Shown here: positions 34,379 through 46,064 of the stretch, piece by piece | How the letters are laid out: every line of letters begins with the position of its first letter | Position numbering within the stretch: the stretch's first letter is position 1 | Assembly: GCF_030272615.1 (NCBI RefSeq) | Contig: NC_081405.1 | Span: forward strand, 653,752,920 to 653,816,919 | Source of the DNA: Cryptomeria japonica | Lineage: Eukaryota; Streptophyta; Pinopsida; Cupressales; Cupressaceae | Direction: 5' to 3' | Length of the DNA: 64,000 bases | Notes under the pieces: model-generated | What the model was told of the DNA's origin: nothing | What the model saw: the letters and a program-made list of their open reading frames with translations, nothing else | The model's database searches: none | Translations under genes and position numbers: made by a program

Positions 34379-34391
34379 TGGTATCAGAGCC
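34379..34391 (+). promoter_or_regulatory. P primer binding site (initiator Met tRNA)
   Basis: TGGTATCAGAGCC, a perfect match to the copia consensus, two bases after the LTR end at 34376 and about 40 bases before the gag ATG. Confidence 0.9.
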
Positions 34392-34433
34392 AAGTCCTCT
34401 TGTTGCAGAAGCCTAACAACTTGAGGAGATCCT

Positions 34434-35381
34434 ATGGCAACAAACATTTTCCGGAAGGACAGTCCTAAACTTGATGGAACTAACTATGGTATATGGAAGA
34501 TCAGAATGGAGACACATCTGAATTGCATTGGAAGAGATATATGGGAAGTTACAAAGAATGGCTATGGTGGTCCTACTCTGAATCAACCTAATCCACCAAC
34601 ATTGGGTGAAGATCAAGAAAATGATTGCAAATCAAGAGAAGCACTTTTGAGCGCATTATCAGATCAGAAAATCATGGGATTATCAAACCGATTTACTACG
34701 AAAGCTATTTGGGATAAATTGGAGACATTGAATGAAGGAGATACCACTGTCAAAATTGCAAAATTGGAATGTTACCGGGTCAGGTATGAAAACTTGAAAA
34801 TGGAAGAAGATGAAAGAATTTATTCTTTTATGGAAAGAGTTAATGAAATTGTTTTAGGAATTCAATATTGTGGAGGATCCTTAAGTGAAGATGAAATTGT
34901 TTCTAAAGTTTTAAGAGCTTTTCCACCAGCATACAAAATGAAAGTAACTGCTATTAATGAGTTGAGAACAATTCCTAATACATTAGTATCTAGAGATACC
35001 TTGGTTGGAAAACTTTCAGCATTTGAGCTTGAAGAATTTGGTCGTGTTGCTACAATTAAGATAGAGTTAGCCTTCAGAGCATCATCATCTGGAGCATCAT
35101 CATCATCATCATCATCTGACAAATCTGATTGGAAAGCATTGTATGCAAGAGAACTTGAAGATATTAGGAGGGAAAATGAAGAACTGGAAGAACTTGAAGC
35201 ACTATTTGCAAGGAAAATGCCTAAAGGTCCAGTTGGAAGTAAGTATGAAAGTAAAGCATCATTTAAATGTTTTAATTGCAATAAAGTTGGTCATATAGCA
35301 TCTAGATGTCCTAACAGACATGCAAGATTGAGAGAGGAAGCTAAAAGAACATATAAGCCTAACCCTGAATATCAGAGATAG
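34434..35381 (+). pseudogene. P copia gag (UBN2 domain plus CCHC knuckle)
   Basis: 315 codons from ATG 34434, encoding the particle protein. 'SPKLDGTNYGIWKIRMETHL' opens the UBN2 region; 'VRYENLKMEEDERIYSFMER' and 'MKVTAINELRTIPNTLVSRD' follow; a Ser-rich spacer (near 35090-35120) and an acidic helix precede the intact knuckle CFNCNKVGHIASRC near residue 280. The frame stops at TAG 35379-35381 after 'NPEYQR', but the same frame continues into protease, so gag and pol were probably one polyprotein. There are no other lesions in gag, the best-preserved complete coding segment here. Confidence 0.88.
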
Positions 35382-38300
35382 AGATTTAAGAAGAACAGAG
35401 ATACATTTTGTTACTATGCTGATGAAGGAGTTACTAATGATTCTGATGAAGAACTGACAAACAATGGATGGGCTTTTGTTTCAATAAAAGAAGATCAACC
35501 AACACCTATTGTTCCACCGGTAGAGCAGGCCCTAACAACTAAAATTGAAGAAAAGGATGAATGGATCATAGATTCTGAATGTTCACATCATATGACTGGT
35601 GATAAAAATAAATTCTTATCTTTTTAGGAATATAGTGGAGGTCTAGTAAGATTTGGCAATGATAAAGCCTGTTTAATCAAAGGAAAAGGCACTATATCTT
35701 TGGATGGTAAGCACAATACTAATGATGTTTATTATGTTGAAGGTTTGAAACATAATCTTTTGAGTGTTGGTCAATTAGTTAAAAAGGGATTTCAGTTACA
35801 ATTCAAGAATGGTAAATGCAAAATCATGAACAAAACTGGATTGGAGAGTACAACCGGTAATCAGACTAAAGGTAATATCTTTCATTTGAACAACAGCGAT
35901 AAGAAATGCTTGATTGCACATATCGAGGAAAGTTGGTTATGGCATAAGAGATTTTGTCATGTAAATTTTGATTGCATTGTAAAGATCAGTTCAACTAAGG
36001 CAGTAAGGGATTTACCTAAGATTGTGAAACCTCATAATATGGTATGTAAGGAATGTCAAATGGGAAAGCAAGTTAGAACAACCTTTAAGAGTATTTATGA
36101 GAAATCCAATAATGTTCTTGATTTAATTCATACTGGCTTGTGTGGTCCGGCAAGAACAAGAAGTCTACAGGGAGATAGATATTTTATGCTAATTATTGAT
36201 TATTATTCTAGAATGTGTTGGGTTGCTTTTCTCAGGGAGAAATCAAAAGCTTTTGGAAAATTCAAATTATTCAAGGCAATGGTAGAGAATGAAACCGGTA
36301 AGAAAATCAAATGTTTGAGATCTGGTCAAGGAGGAGAATTTACATCTAAGGAATTTAATACATTCTGTGAAGTGAATGGAATCAAAAGACAACTATCAAT
36401 ACCCCAGACACCTCAGGAAAATGGAATTGTGGAAAGGAAGAACAAAACTATTTTGGAAGCAGCTAGAAGCATGATATTGGAAGAAAATATACCTCATGTG
36501 TATTGGAGAGAAGTAGTGAATACAACGATTTACACTTTCAACAAAGTTCACATAAAAGGTGAAACCGGTAAGACCCCTTAGAACTATGGTTTGGTAATAC
36601 TCCTACTCTTAAATACTTTAGAATATTTGGAAGAAAATTCTATATTAGGAGAGATGAGTATGTTGGTAAATTTGATCCTAGAAGTAATGAGGGAATATTT
36701 CTTGGTTATTCATCTAAGAGCAAGGCATATAGATGTTTTAATAAAAGATTGCAGAAGATCATTAAAAGTGCTAATGTGAAGATAGATGGACACTTTAGAG
36801 GAAATTCAAGGTCTATAGATTCTGAACCGCTAGTTGAGATGATCATAAATGAACCTATGCATAGTGCACCAGTACAAAATCTGGATCGAGTCACACTGGC
36901 ATCATCGGAGAATTCCACAGTGACTGAAGAACAAGAGGATGTGAATAAACCCAGGTATGTAAGACTAAATCACTCAAAAAATCAGATAATTGGGAATGAG
37001 TATCAAGGTGTTATGACAAGAGGAAGACTGGCAAATGAATAGGTATGCTTAATTTCTCAAATTGAACTTGCATCTTTTATTGAAGCTTGTCAAGATGAAC
37101 ATTGGATTAAAGCAATGGAAGATGAACTAGAACAAATTGAAAAGAACAATACATGGACATTTGTTCCCCAGCCTAAAGACAAAAATGTAATTGGAACTAA
37201 ATGGGTATTCAGAAATAAACTTAATAAAGATGGTAAGGTAATCTAGAATAAAGCAAGATTAGTGTGTAAAGGATATTCATAGAAAGAGGGAATTGATTAT
37301 AATGAAACCTTTGCACCAGTAGCTAGGATTGAGGCAATCAGATTATTTCTTGCTTTTGCAGCTCATAAGAACTATAAAGTATATTAGATGGATGTAAAAT
37401 GTGGATTTCTGAATGGAAATCTTGAAGAGGAAGTTTACATTGAACAACTTGATGGATTTTCATTGACAAATGTTAAGGATATGGTTTGTAGATTAAGGAA
37501 AGCTTTGTATGGATTGAAGCAAGCTCCTACAGCTTGGTATGCTAGATTGGACAAATATCTTTTGAAGCTTGGTTACACTAAAGGTAATGTTGACAACAAC
37601 TTATATTTAAAAGTGACTAATGATGACATCTTGGTTATTGAAGTTTTTGTTGATGATATCATTTTTGGAGGAGAAGATGGATTTCGCAAAGACTTTGCTA
37701 ACAAGATGTAGGAAGAATTTGAAATGTTTATGATTGGGGAGATAAAATTCTTTTTAGGATTACAGATTTCACAAACTGATAAAGGTATATTCATATCTCA
37801 AACAAAATACTTGAAGGGACTACTGAAGAAATTTGGTATGGAAAACTCTAAACCAGTAAGTACTCCTATGAATACAACTGATAAATTGACATTTGAAGGG
37901 TGATTCAACTCCTGTTAATCTGATAAGATACAAATCTATGATTTGAGGTTTACTGTATTTAACACAAATAAGACCTGATATAATGAATGCAGTATGTATT
38001 GTTTCAAGATTTCAGAGTAATCCTAAAGAAAATCATGAATTAGCAGTAAAAAGAATTTCCTGGTATCTACAAGGTACAACAAATCTTAGTTTATGGTATC
38101 CTATAGATGGAAATTTTGATTTATGTGCATACACTGATGCAAATTGGGTAGGAGATGTAGATGACAAAAAGAGTACCACTGGCGGTGCATTCTTCCTTGG
38201 TAGGAGAGTTGTACATCATTATGAACAACAGAATCAAAATATGTTGCAACAACAACTAATTGTACTCGGGTATTATGGATTAAGAAAATGTTGAAGGACA

Positions 38301-38572
38301 TAAAGGTAAAATGTAAAGAACCTATAATCATTTATTGTGATAACTCAGCAGCAATTGATATATCAAAGAATTCGATATTTCACTCTAAGACTAAGCATGT
38401 TTCTATCAAATATAGCTTTCTGAAAGAGAATGTTGAAGCAAATGAAGTAAGATTGGTTTATGTGAATACTAAAGAGCAGATTGTAGATATCTTTACTAAG
38501 TCTTTGCCTAAGGAAACTTTTGAATATCTCAGAGAGCAGGTTGGGGTAATACCCCCATCGGTAGAGACTTAG
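35382..38572 (+). pseudogene. P copia pol: protease, integrase, RT, RNase H
   Basis: Order: protease at about 35570 with DSECSHHM (usual DSG changed to DSE); HHCC region 'WLWHKRFCHVNFDC..CKECQMGKQ'; integrase 35700-36581 with HTGLCGP and LRSGQGGEF, where two catalytic Asp are Gly, and the Glu block 'QENGIVERKNKT'; frameshift near 36575; RT with 'KALYGLKQAPTAWYARLDKY' and 'VEVFVDDIIFGG' (37388-37711); 1-bp insertion near 37902; RNase H with 'CAYTDANWVGDVDDKKSTTG' and 'IIIYCDNSAAIDISKNSIFH', ending at TAG 38570. In-frame TAG at 35625, 37244, 37280, 37385 and 37709 replace Gln of relatives. Pol is dead, though the RT active-site DD remains. Confidence 0.9.
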
Positions 38573-38951
38573 ACAATTGAAGATTGGCATCAAACTAGTA
38601 GAAACTAACAAAGAAACCTTTTTCCGGCTTTGATGGAGGAAGATATTTCATAGGGGGATTAGTTGGTTATATTATTTGGTCATACTAATTGGTTATATGT
38701 TCTGGTATTTATTTGCTTTGGCATTGATGTCAAAGGGAGAGAGAGATCTATGGAAAAACATTATCCTAGGAGGTGAGATTATTCTTTTGAGACATTATTC
38801 ATTAAGGGAGAGGTATATACTCTCTGCATTTTGATTTTGATTTTTGGTATTGATATGTTCTGGAGATTTTTGGTTTTTGGTTTTTGAAATTTTGTTTTGG
38901 CACTTAGATGTTTTTCCATCTAGTGTTGCCATCAATGCCAAAGGGGGATAT
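38573..38951 (+). promoter_or_regulatory. P 3' untranslated region with polypurine tracts
   Basis: No gene. AGGGGGATTAG at 38653, CAAAGGGAGAGAGAG at about 38730, and CCAAAGGGGGATA at 38939-38950, the last next to the 3' LTR. This is the repeated-tract layout seen in N, E4 and E7. Confidence 0.65.
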
Positions 38952-40074
38952 TTTTGCTATTATGGTTGTGTTGCATTAGTTTTGTCATTGGTGTCAACAC
39001 TTATCCTTCTGCAGATCTTTGGCTATGTTGAACCAACACATTGTGTTCACCTGCAAGGTTAGTGACTTATGCACAGTCACCAGTATATTGTTCATTGATA
39101 GGTTATATTGTTCACCGACAGGTTATACTATTCATTGACAGGTTATATTGTTCACCGGTACTGATGATGACTTAGTATCATCTCGAGATCACTTGATTAT
39201 GTCGAAGACATGGTTTGGATATTTGTTTTGGTGTTTTGGTTATTGGTCTAATGGGGTTGACATATTTGTTGTTACCGATAGATTGGTCAAGGTTATGGAC
39301 CGGTATGCATTATCTATTCCAGATCAGAACAACACGTTATGGAGATGATTTATTGATTGGATATTATTGTAAATGTATTGAGCCGACATGATGCATCACA
39401 TCTAGACTTGTTTGTAATTGATTTAATTGTAATATTCTTAGTGAGCTGACCTACACATTTGGTCTTAGGTTTTGTATATATGTAAGATCTCATTTATGAG
39501 ATTATAGAGGGGATATGGTATGTAAGGTTATGGTATGGTATTGTAACATGGCATGTAGGAATATTGAAGATCATATGAGCAAACCATAGAGAAGGTTCTA
39601 GAAAGGTTTGAAGGTGATTATCAGAGCTTAACTGGTATTGAATCCAACATTGGAGATGCTATTTTGAGCAGTACATTATTCTAGGATTTAACCATCTTAC
39701 TATAGTCATTGTGACTCCCATTTGAGCAGTGTGCTCTAGGCGGTTTGCCTTTCTGCATGTGCAAAACCCATTTGTGTACACATACTATCTGCAGTAGTAT
39801 CATTTGATTGTGGGTAAGGTTTCTCACTATGGTTTTTCCCCTTATAGGGTTTCCACATTAAAATCTTTGTGTTATGTGTTGTGGATGTTGTTTCTCTTTC
39901 AGTTTCATACATTAAGTTTCACCAATATAGATATTAACTATTAATCTATTAATCGACATTAAGTTTGGTTTTCTGGTATTAAATATCAAGTTTGATTAAG
40001 TTATAATTGGGTTGTAATTCATAGACAACTGATTCACCGCCCCCCCCCTCTCAGTTGCCTTCCAGTTCCTAACA
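38952..40074 (+). repeat. P 3' LTR (1,123 bp)
   Basis: Begins TTTTGCTATTATGG (TGTTGG altered) and ends AGTTCCTAACA. It has more copies of a ~21-base 'GGTTATATTGTTCACCGACA' unit (39080-39160) than the 5' LTR, and keeps the TATA-like site at 39475 and the poly-C block at 40038-40048. Confidence 0.88.
39080..39162 (+). repeat. Minisatellite in P 3' LTR
   Basis: Four imperfect units of about 21 bases, each with 'GTTCA(C/T)(C/T)GA(C/T)AGGTTATA', in tandem. The 5' LTR has about two units at 33430-33460, so the repeat has expanded or contracted since the LTRs were identical. Confidence 0.7.
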
Positions 40075-41507
40075 TAGAGAACACATTAACATGATACCGA
40101 TCCATAACCTAGATAGGTACTGGACCTAATCTGGGTCCACCATGCCAAAGAGCTGTCTCCAATCAGTTGAGGCACAATCAAGGATCACCTTCTGCATCCT
40201 GAATTCCATCTAGAAGCCGCACTAACACCACTTGTGAATCCTATCAAGGATTCTCAAGAAAAGCTCTACTAGTAAAACCTTTTTTTAGGTTCTGGGAAGG
40301 ACAACTAAGAGGGCGGGGGTGAATCAGTTGTGAACCAGTTATCAATAAATTGTAATCCAAATGCAAGTTATTCCAATTTAACCTTAATGTTGGTAAACCA
40401 AACTTAAGTGTCGGTAAAATAGATTAGCAGATATAGAAGTATCGGTTTAACTTAATGCATGAAACATAAAGAGAAACAATATCCACAATACATAATACAT
40501 AGATTTTGATGTGGAAACCCAGTAAGGGAAAAACCATAGTGGGAAACCTTACCCACAATCAGATGATACTACTGCAGATAGTATGTGTATACAAATGGGG
40601 TCTGCACATGCAAAAAGGCCAACTGCCTAAAGCTCACTGCTCAATCACAAAATAGGAGTCACACTGACTACACAATTGGATGGTTAAATCCAATGATAAT
40701 GTACTACTCAAAATAGCATCTGCAATTCTGGATTTAGTACCAGTTAAGCTTTGAACATGAGTATCAAAAGCACCTTCATAACCTTCCTTCAACCTTTGAA
40801 TAATGTTTGCATGATTCGCACAAGGATCTGCTTATTTTTTGTTCTTCAATATTCGAATACACTTATCATTACCACATTCCCAATCTTAAATAAGATCTTA
40901 TAATCATTTATACAAAACCTAAGACCAAATGAATAGGTCAGATCACTAAAGATATTACATTTAAATCAATTACAAATGAGTCTTGATGCAATACAACATC
41001 TCAGCTCAATACATTTACCAATCAATAACCAATTAATAAACAATCTCCATGATATGTCATGCTGATCTGGAGGATCGGTCCATAACCTAGACCTATCTGC
41101 TGGTAAATGCAAATCTTTCAACCTGATTAGACCAATAAGAAAAACACCAAATCCAAACTTCCAATCCATGTCTTCGACATAACCAAATGATCTCCAAGTT
41201 ATCATCACTGTCGGTGAACAATATAACCTGCTAGTGCACATATACCAGTGACTGTGCATAAGCCACTAACCATACCGGTGAACATAATGTAAACCTCCAA
41301 GAAGACAAGTGTTGACATCAATGACAAAACCAATGCAACACATGACAAAGTCATCCATAATACCAACAACCTTAAACCCTTACCGGTAACACAAGTTCTT
41401 CTAATGGTAACCAAAACTTGTCTGTCGGTAACCAACCATAATAGCTAGCATTGACATCAATGACAAAACATCAATGCAACACAATCAATTCCTCCATATT
41501 GCCAACA
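40075..41507 (-). repeat. E4 3' LTR, start portion, split by a solo LTR
   Basis: Minus strand begins TGTTGGCAATATGG at 41507. Pieces 41369-41507 and 40075-40281 are continuous with the E4 5' LTR (47179 down to about 46827), including the E4-specific 'AGATAGGTACTGGACCTAAT' at about 40114-40133. It breaks at 40075, where P ends, so ~760 bases of LTR end are missing. Confidence 0.82.
40282..41368 (-). mobile_element. Solo LTR of the P family, minus orientation
   Basis: Minus strand begins TGTTGGTATTATGGATG at 41368 and ends near 40282 with 'CCAGAACCTAAAAA' (usual CCTAACA altered). It matches the P LTRs along its length but no internal sequence adjoins it. Target duplication ACCTT flanks it at 40277-40281 and 41369-41373, inside the E4 LTR. 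It is the product of LTR-LTR recombination. Confidence 0.85.
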
Positions 41508-41842
41508 ATATCCCCATTTGGCATTGATGGCAATAATATATTTCAAAAAGAAAACATCTAAGTGCCAAGAAGTGCTAAACATTTCTCATAGAAGATATAA
41601 CAAAGAAAAATTGAAAAATCCTAGCAATGCCCCATGAGGAGTGTAGTCCAATCTCAAACTAATCTGAATTTTTCATATATAACTCTCCCCCTTTGACATC
41701 AATGCCAAAGATATGACATAGATATCAAAATTCTATGAATCTCAAAGTTGACTACTCCCCTTGAGTAGTAGCACCACTACATCAACCTAGAGCAAAGGAT
41801 AAAGCTGATGATGCATACTGGACTGATGGTCTACTCCATCAA
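41508..41842 (-). promoter_or_regulatory. E4 3' untranslated region with polypurine tracts
   Basis: On the minus strand CCAAATGGGGATAT (41521-41508) abuts the LTR, and CAAAGGGGGAGAG lies at 41684-41695, with another near 41755. No gene. This is the repeated-tract layout typical of the copia elements here. Confidence 0.65.
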
Positions 41843-44800
41843 TTAAGTTGGTGCCAATGGGGTAGATACCCCTAACCTATCTCTCAAATACTCAAATGAT
41901 TCCTTAGACAATGGTTTAGTGAATATATCTACAATCTTTTCTTTAGTGTTCACATACAAATTTGACTTCCTTTTCTTCCACCTTGTCCTTTAGAAAGTTA
42001 TATTTTATTGAAATATGCTTAGTCTTAGAGTGAAATACTGGATTCTTAGACATGTCAATAGTTGCAGAGTTATCATAGTAGATAACTACTGGTTCACTAG
42101 AATTTACCTTGATATCCTTCAACATTTGCTTCATCCACAAGACTTGAGTGCAATTAGTTGTTGCTACAACATATTCGGCTTTTGTAGTAGATAAAGAAAT
42201 GCATGACTATTTTTTGCTGATCCATGAAACGAATTTCTTTCCAAGAAAGAAATCTCCACCATAAGTTCTCTTCCTATCATCAGTATCTCTTACCCAATTT
42301 GGATCTGTATATGTACATAAAGTAAAGTTATCATCTCTAGAATACCATAAGCCATATTTTGTTGTTCCTTGCAAATACTAGAATATCCTCTTTACTGCAC
42401 ATTCATGATTTTCTTTAGGATAAATTTGATATCTTCAAACAATACTTACTGCATTCATAATATCTGGTCTAGTTTGAGTTAGATACAATAAGCCACCAAT
42501 CATAGACTTATACCTTGTCAAATTTACCGGTGCAAATGTGTCTTTGATAGATAATTTCTCACTTGTCACCATAGGAGTACTTACCAGTTTGGAATTATCC
42601 ATACCCAAATTCTTCAATAATTCCCTTAGATACTTAGTTTGATAGAAAAATATGCCTTTGTCAGTTTGAGTAATCTGCAAACCTAAGAAAAATCTCATCT
42701 CACCAATCATAGACATTTCAAATTTATTCTTCATATTATTAGAGAATTCCATGCATAATTTATCTTCACCTCCAAAAATGATATCATCAACAAATACTTC
42801 AATAATCAGAATATCATCACCAGTGATCTTGTAATATAAATTATTGTCAGCATTGCCTTTTCTAAAACCAAGCTTCAAAAGATATTTATCCAACCTTGCA
42901 TACCAAGCTCTAGGAGCTTGTTTCAATCCATATAATGATTTCCTTAACCTGCATACCATATCTTTATCATCTGTCAGTGAAAATTCATCAGGCTACTCAA
43001 TGTATACCTCTTCCTCAAGTTCACCATTCAAGAATACACATTTAACATCCATTTGATATACCTTATAGTTCTTATAAGCTGCATAGGCAAGAAATAGTCT
43101 AACAGCTTCAATTCTAGCTATAGGTGCAAATGTCTCACCATAATCAATTCCTTCCATTTGAGAATATCCTTTACAAAATAGTCTATCCTTGTTTCTTACA
43201 ACTTGACCATTCTCATTTAATGTATTTCTAAAAAACCATTTACTTCCAATAACATTCTTATTTTTAGGCCGGGGAACTAAAGTCCAAGTCTCATTCTTCT
43301 CTATCTGATCTAATTCATCTTCCATAGCCTTTAACCAATGTTTATCTTTACAAGCTTCAATAATAGATGCCAGTTCAATTTGAGAAATAAGACATGCCTC
43401 TTCATTTTCCAATCTTCTTCTTGTCATAACTCCCTTGTTCCTATCTCAAATGATTTGATCTTCAGAATGATGTAATCTTACATACCTTGGTGTCTTCTAA
43501 ACTTCAGGTTCACCATTCTGATCATTCAGTTATAGTTGAATTTTCTGATTGTATTGGTGTAACAATCTTAGTGTCTTGTATTGGTTGTTGCATTGTCAGT
43601 TGAGTTATGATCATTTCCATTGTCGGATCCTTTTCATATGATATAGATTGATTTCTGTATTGCTCATCCACAATCACATTTGCGCTCTCCACAATTTTCT
43701 GCAATCTTTTGTTATAACATCTATATGTTTTGCTTTGAATTGAATATCCAAGAAATATCCCTTCATCACATATAGGATCAAACTTCCCAATTGAATCATC
43801 CCTTTTGATCTAACATTTACCTCCAAAAATTCTAAAATATTTAATTGTAGGTGTATGTCCAAACCATAATTCATAAGGGGTCTTACCGATTTCACCTTTG
43901 ATATGAACTCTGTTGAATGTGTAGACTGTTGTACTTGTTGCTTCTCACCAGTAGATGTGAGGCAATTTGGTTTCCATCATCATGGTTCTTGCTACATCCA
44001 AAATGGTTCTATTCTTCCTTTCCACTACTCCATTCTGCTGAGGAGTCTGGGGTGCAGATAATTGTCTCCTACTTCCATTTGTCTCACAATAACTGTCAAA
44101 TTCCTGAGAAGTGAACTCACCACCTTTATCTGATCTCAGACATTTGATTTTCAATCTAGTTTCTATTTCCACCTTAGCTTTAAAGATATTTAATTTCTCA
44201 AAAGCTTCAGACTTCTCCCTTAGAAAAGTCACCCACATCATTCTAGAATAATCATCAATTATCAGCATGAAGCATCTATCACCTTGAAAGCTTCTAGTCC
44301 TTGTTGGACCACATAATTCAGTATGAATCAAATCAAGCACATCATTAGATTTATCCTGTATACTCTTAAAATAATTTCTAACTTGCTTTCCCAATTGACA
44401 TTCCTTACATACAGGATTATGAGGCTTTATAATCTTTGGTATATCTCTAACTGCCTTTGTTGAATGGATCTTAACAATACAATCAAAATTAACATGACAT
44501 AACCTCTTATGCTATAACCAACTCTCATCAATATGAGCAATCAAACATGTGTTATTATCAATGTTCAAGTGAAAGATATTACCTTTAGTTTGAGTACCGG
44601 TTGCAATCTCCAAACCAGTTTTATTTATGATTTTGCATTTTCTATTTTTAAATTGAAGCTGGAATCTCATATCCACCAATTGACCAACACTTAAAAGATT
44701 ATGCTTTAAACCTTCTACATAATAGACATGATCAGTATCATACTTTCCATCTAGAGAAATAATACCTTTACCTTTGATCATACATGCTTTTTCATCAACA

Positions 44801-45099
44801 AATCTGACTTGACCGCCATTGTATTCTTGCAGGGACAAAAAATTTCTTTTACCTCTAGTCATATGATGTGAGCATCCACTATCAATTACCTATTCATCCT
44901 TGTCTTCAACTTTTTCTACCAAGGTCTTTCCTTCATTCTTGATAGCCAGTTCTAGTTCATCTTCCTTTAAAGCATAGAACACCAATTCGTTTCCATTACC
45001 GGATCCACTAGCAGAGTAACTGTCAGTTCATCCTCAGAGTCATCACTTACTCCTTCCTCATCCGCTATGTAGCATTGTTTTCTTCTCTTGAATCTATAT
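41843..45099 (-). pseudogene. E4 copia pol: protease, integrase, RT, RNase H
   Basis: Order on the minus strand: protease DSGCSHHM near 44880 (intact); pre-integrase region 44862-44512; integrase 44394-43945 with HTELCGP (first catalytic Asp to Glu), LRSDKGGEF and 'QQNGVVERKNRT'; RT 43427-42435 with '[20 protein letters not shown]', 'KSLYGLKQAPRAWYARLDKY' and 'VEVFVDDIIFGG'; RNase H with 'VVIYYDNSATIDMSKNPVFH' (42140-41943). A frameshift near 41950 precedes the in-frame end 'EKIVDIFTKPLSKESFEYLR', stop at 41843. A TAG just below 42993, in 'YIE-stop-PDEFSLT', replaces Gln. The RT domain is almost continuous, better kept than in P. Confidence 0.9.
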
Positions 45100-46006
45100 C
45101 TATTCTGATTAGGCTTAAGTGATTTCTTAACTCTTTCTTCAAATCTTCCATTCCTTTCAAGACATCTAGATGAAAAAGGATGAAACTTATTACATGCAAA
45201 ACATTTAAAAGGTGCTTTTGCTTCATACTTACTTCCTATCGATCATTTAGGTACTCTTCTAGCAAATAAGGCTTCAAGTTGCTCAAATTCTTCCAATTAT
45301 TTTTCATATAAGGCTTTCCAATCACTTTTGCTGGTAGATGATGATGCATGAAAAGAAGGTTCAAATTTTGCATCTCTAGAGTGTCCAAATTCTTCAAGCT
45401 CAAAAGCAGATAATTTCCCAATCAGAATGTCTCTGTTAACTAAAGTGTTTTGCATTGTTCTCAATTCATTAATTGCAGTCATCTTCATCTTGTAAGCCAG
45501 TGGAAGGGCTCTAAAGACTTTGGAAACTATTTCATCTTCACTCAGAGATCCTCCACAACATTGAATTCCCATGACAATCTCATTTACTCTTTCCATAAAT
45601 GTAGCAATTCTTTCATTATCTTCCATCTTCAATTTCTCATATCTTACCTGGTAACCATCAAGTTTAGCAATTTTGAAAGTAGGATCACCTTCATTCAGAG
45701 TTTGAAATTTATCCCACATAATTTTTGCTGATGATTTATCAGTCAATCCCATGATTTGTTGATCAGTGAGCTTTTCTAACACTGTAATCATTTTCAATAT
45801 TCTTGTCCAAGTCTACAGGAGTAGGATTCCCAGATGTCAGATCAGAAGGTGTATATCCTTTCTTAGTGATCTCCCAAATATCCTTTCCAAGACATCTAAG
45901 ATGCATCTCCATTTGGATTTTCCATATCCCATAATTCATTCCATCAAGCTTAGGGATTTCTCTTCTGAAAAATAGTTGCCTGTGGATTTGAAGTATTAGT
46001 TGCCAT
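45100..46006 (-). pseudogene. E4 copia gag (UBN2 type), frameshifted
   Basis: ATG at 46006, 'MATNTSNPQATIFQ', then a 1-base insertion in an A run near 45970 relative to E3 shifts the frame. The UBN2 core is open at 45797-45297 ('LTDQQIMGLTDKSSAKIMWD', 'VRYEKLKMEDNERIATFMER', 'AFELEEFGHSRDAKFEPSF'). The knuckle reads CFACNKFHPFSSRC, with the conserved Gly and His replaced, so zinc binding is doubtful. It is followed in the same direction by pol. E3 and P gag are relatives. Confidence 0.85.
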
Positions 46007-46050
46007 AGGATCTACCTCAAGTTGTTAAGCTTATGCAAAAGAGGACCAAA

Positions 46051-46063
46051 GCTCTGATACCAA
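46051..46063 (-). promoter_or_regulatory. E4 primer binding site
   Basis: Minus strand TTGGTATCAGAGC, a match to the initiator tRNA-Met site, one base from the LTR end at 46065. Confidence 0.85.
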
Positions 46064-46064
46064 T

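Larger units (their letters stand above)
33266..40074 (+). mobile_element. P: near full-length copia element, both LTRs, decayed
   Basis: 6.8 kb in the order LTR, primer site, gag, protease, integrase, RT, RNase H, polypurine tracts, LTR, a standard Ty1/copia. The flanks do not match (GGTAA left, TAGAG right), and they belong to two different host LTRs. The two LTRs are clearly diverged, roughly 88-90% alike by eye. Gag is nearly intact; pol has several TAG stops, frameshifts and two lost integrase aspartates. Confidence 0.9.

Noticed and set aside
39080-39162. Repeat-spacer array resembling CRISPR
   Set aside because: Units are contiguous and imperfect, without unique spacers, and lie in an LTR.
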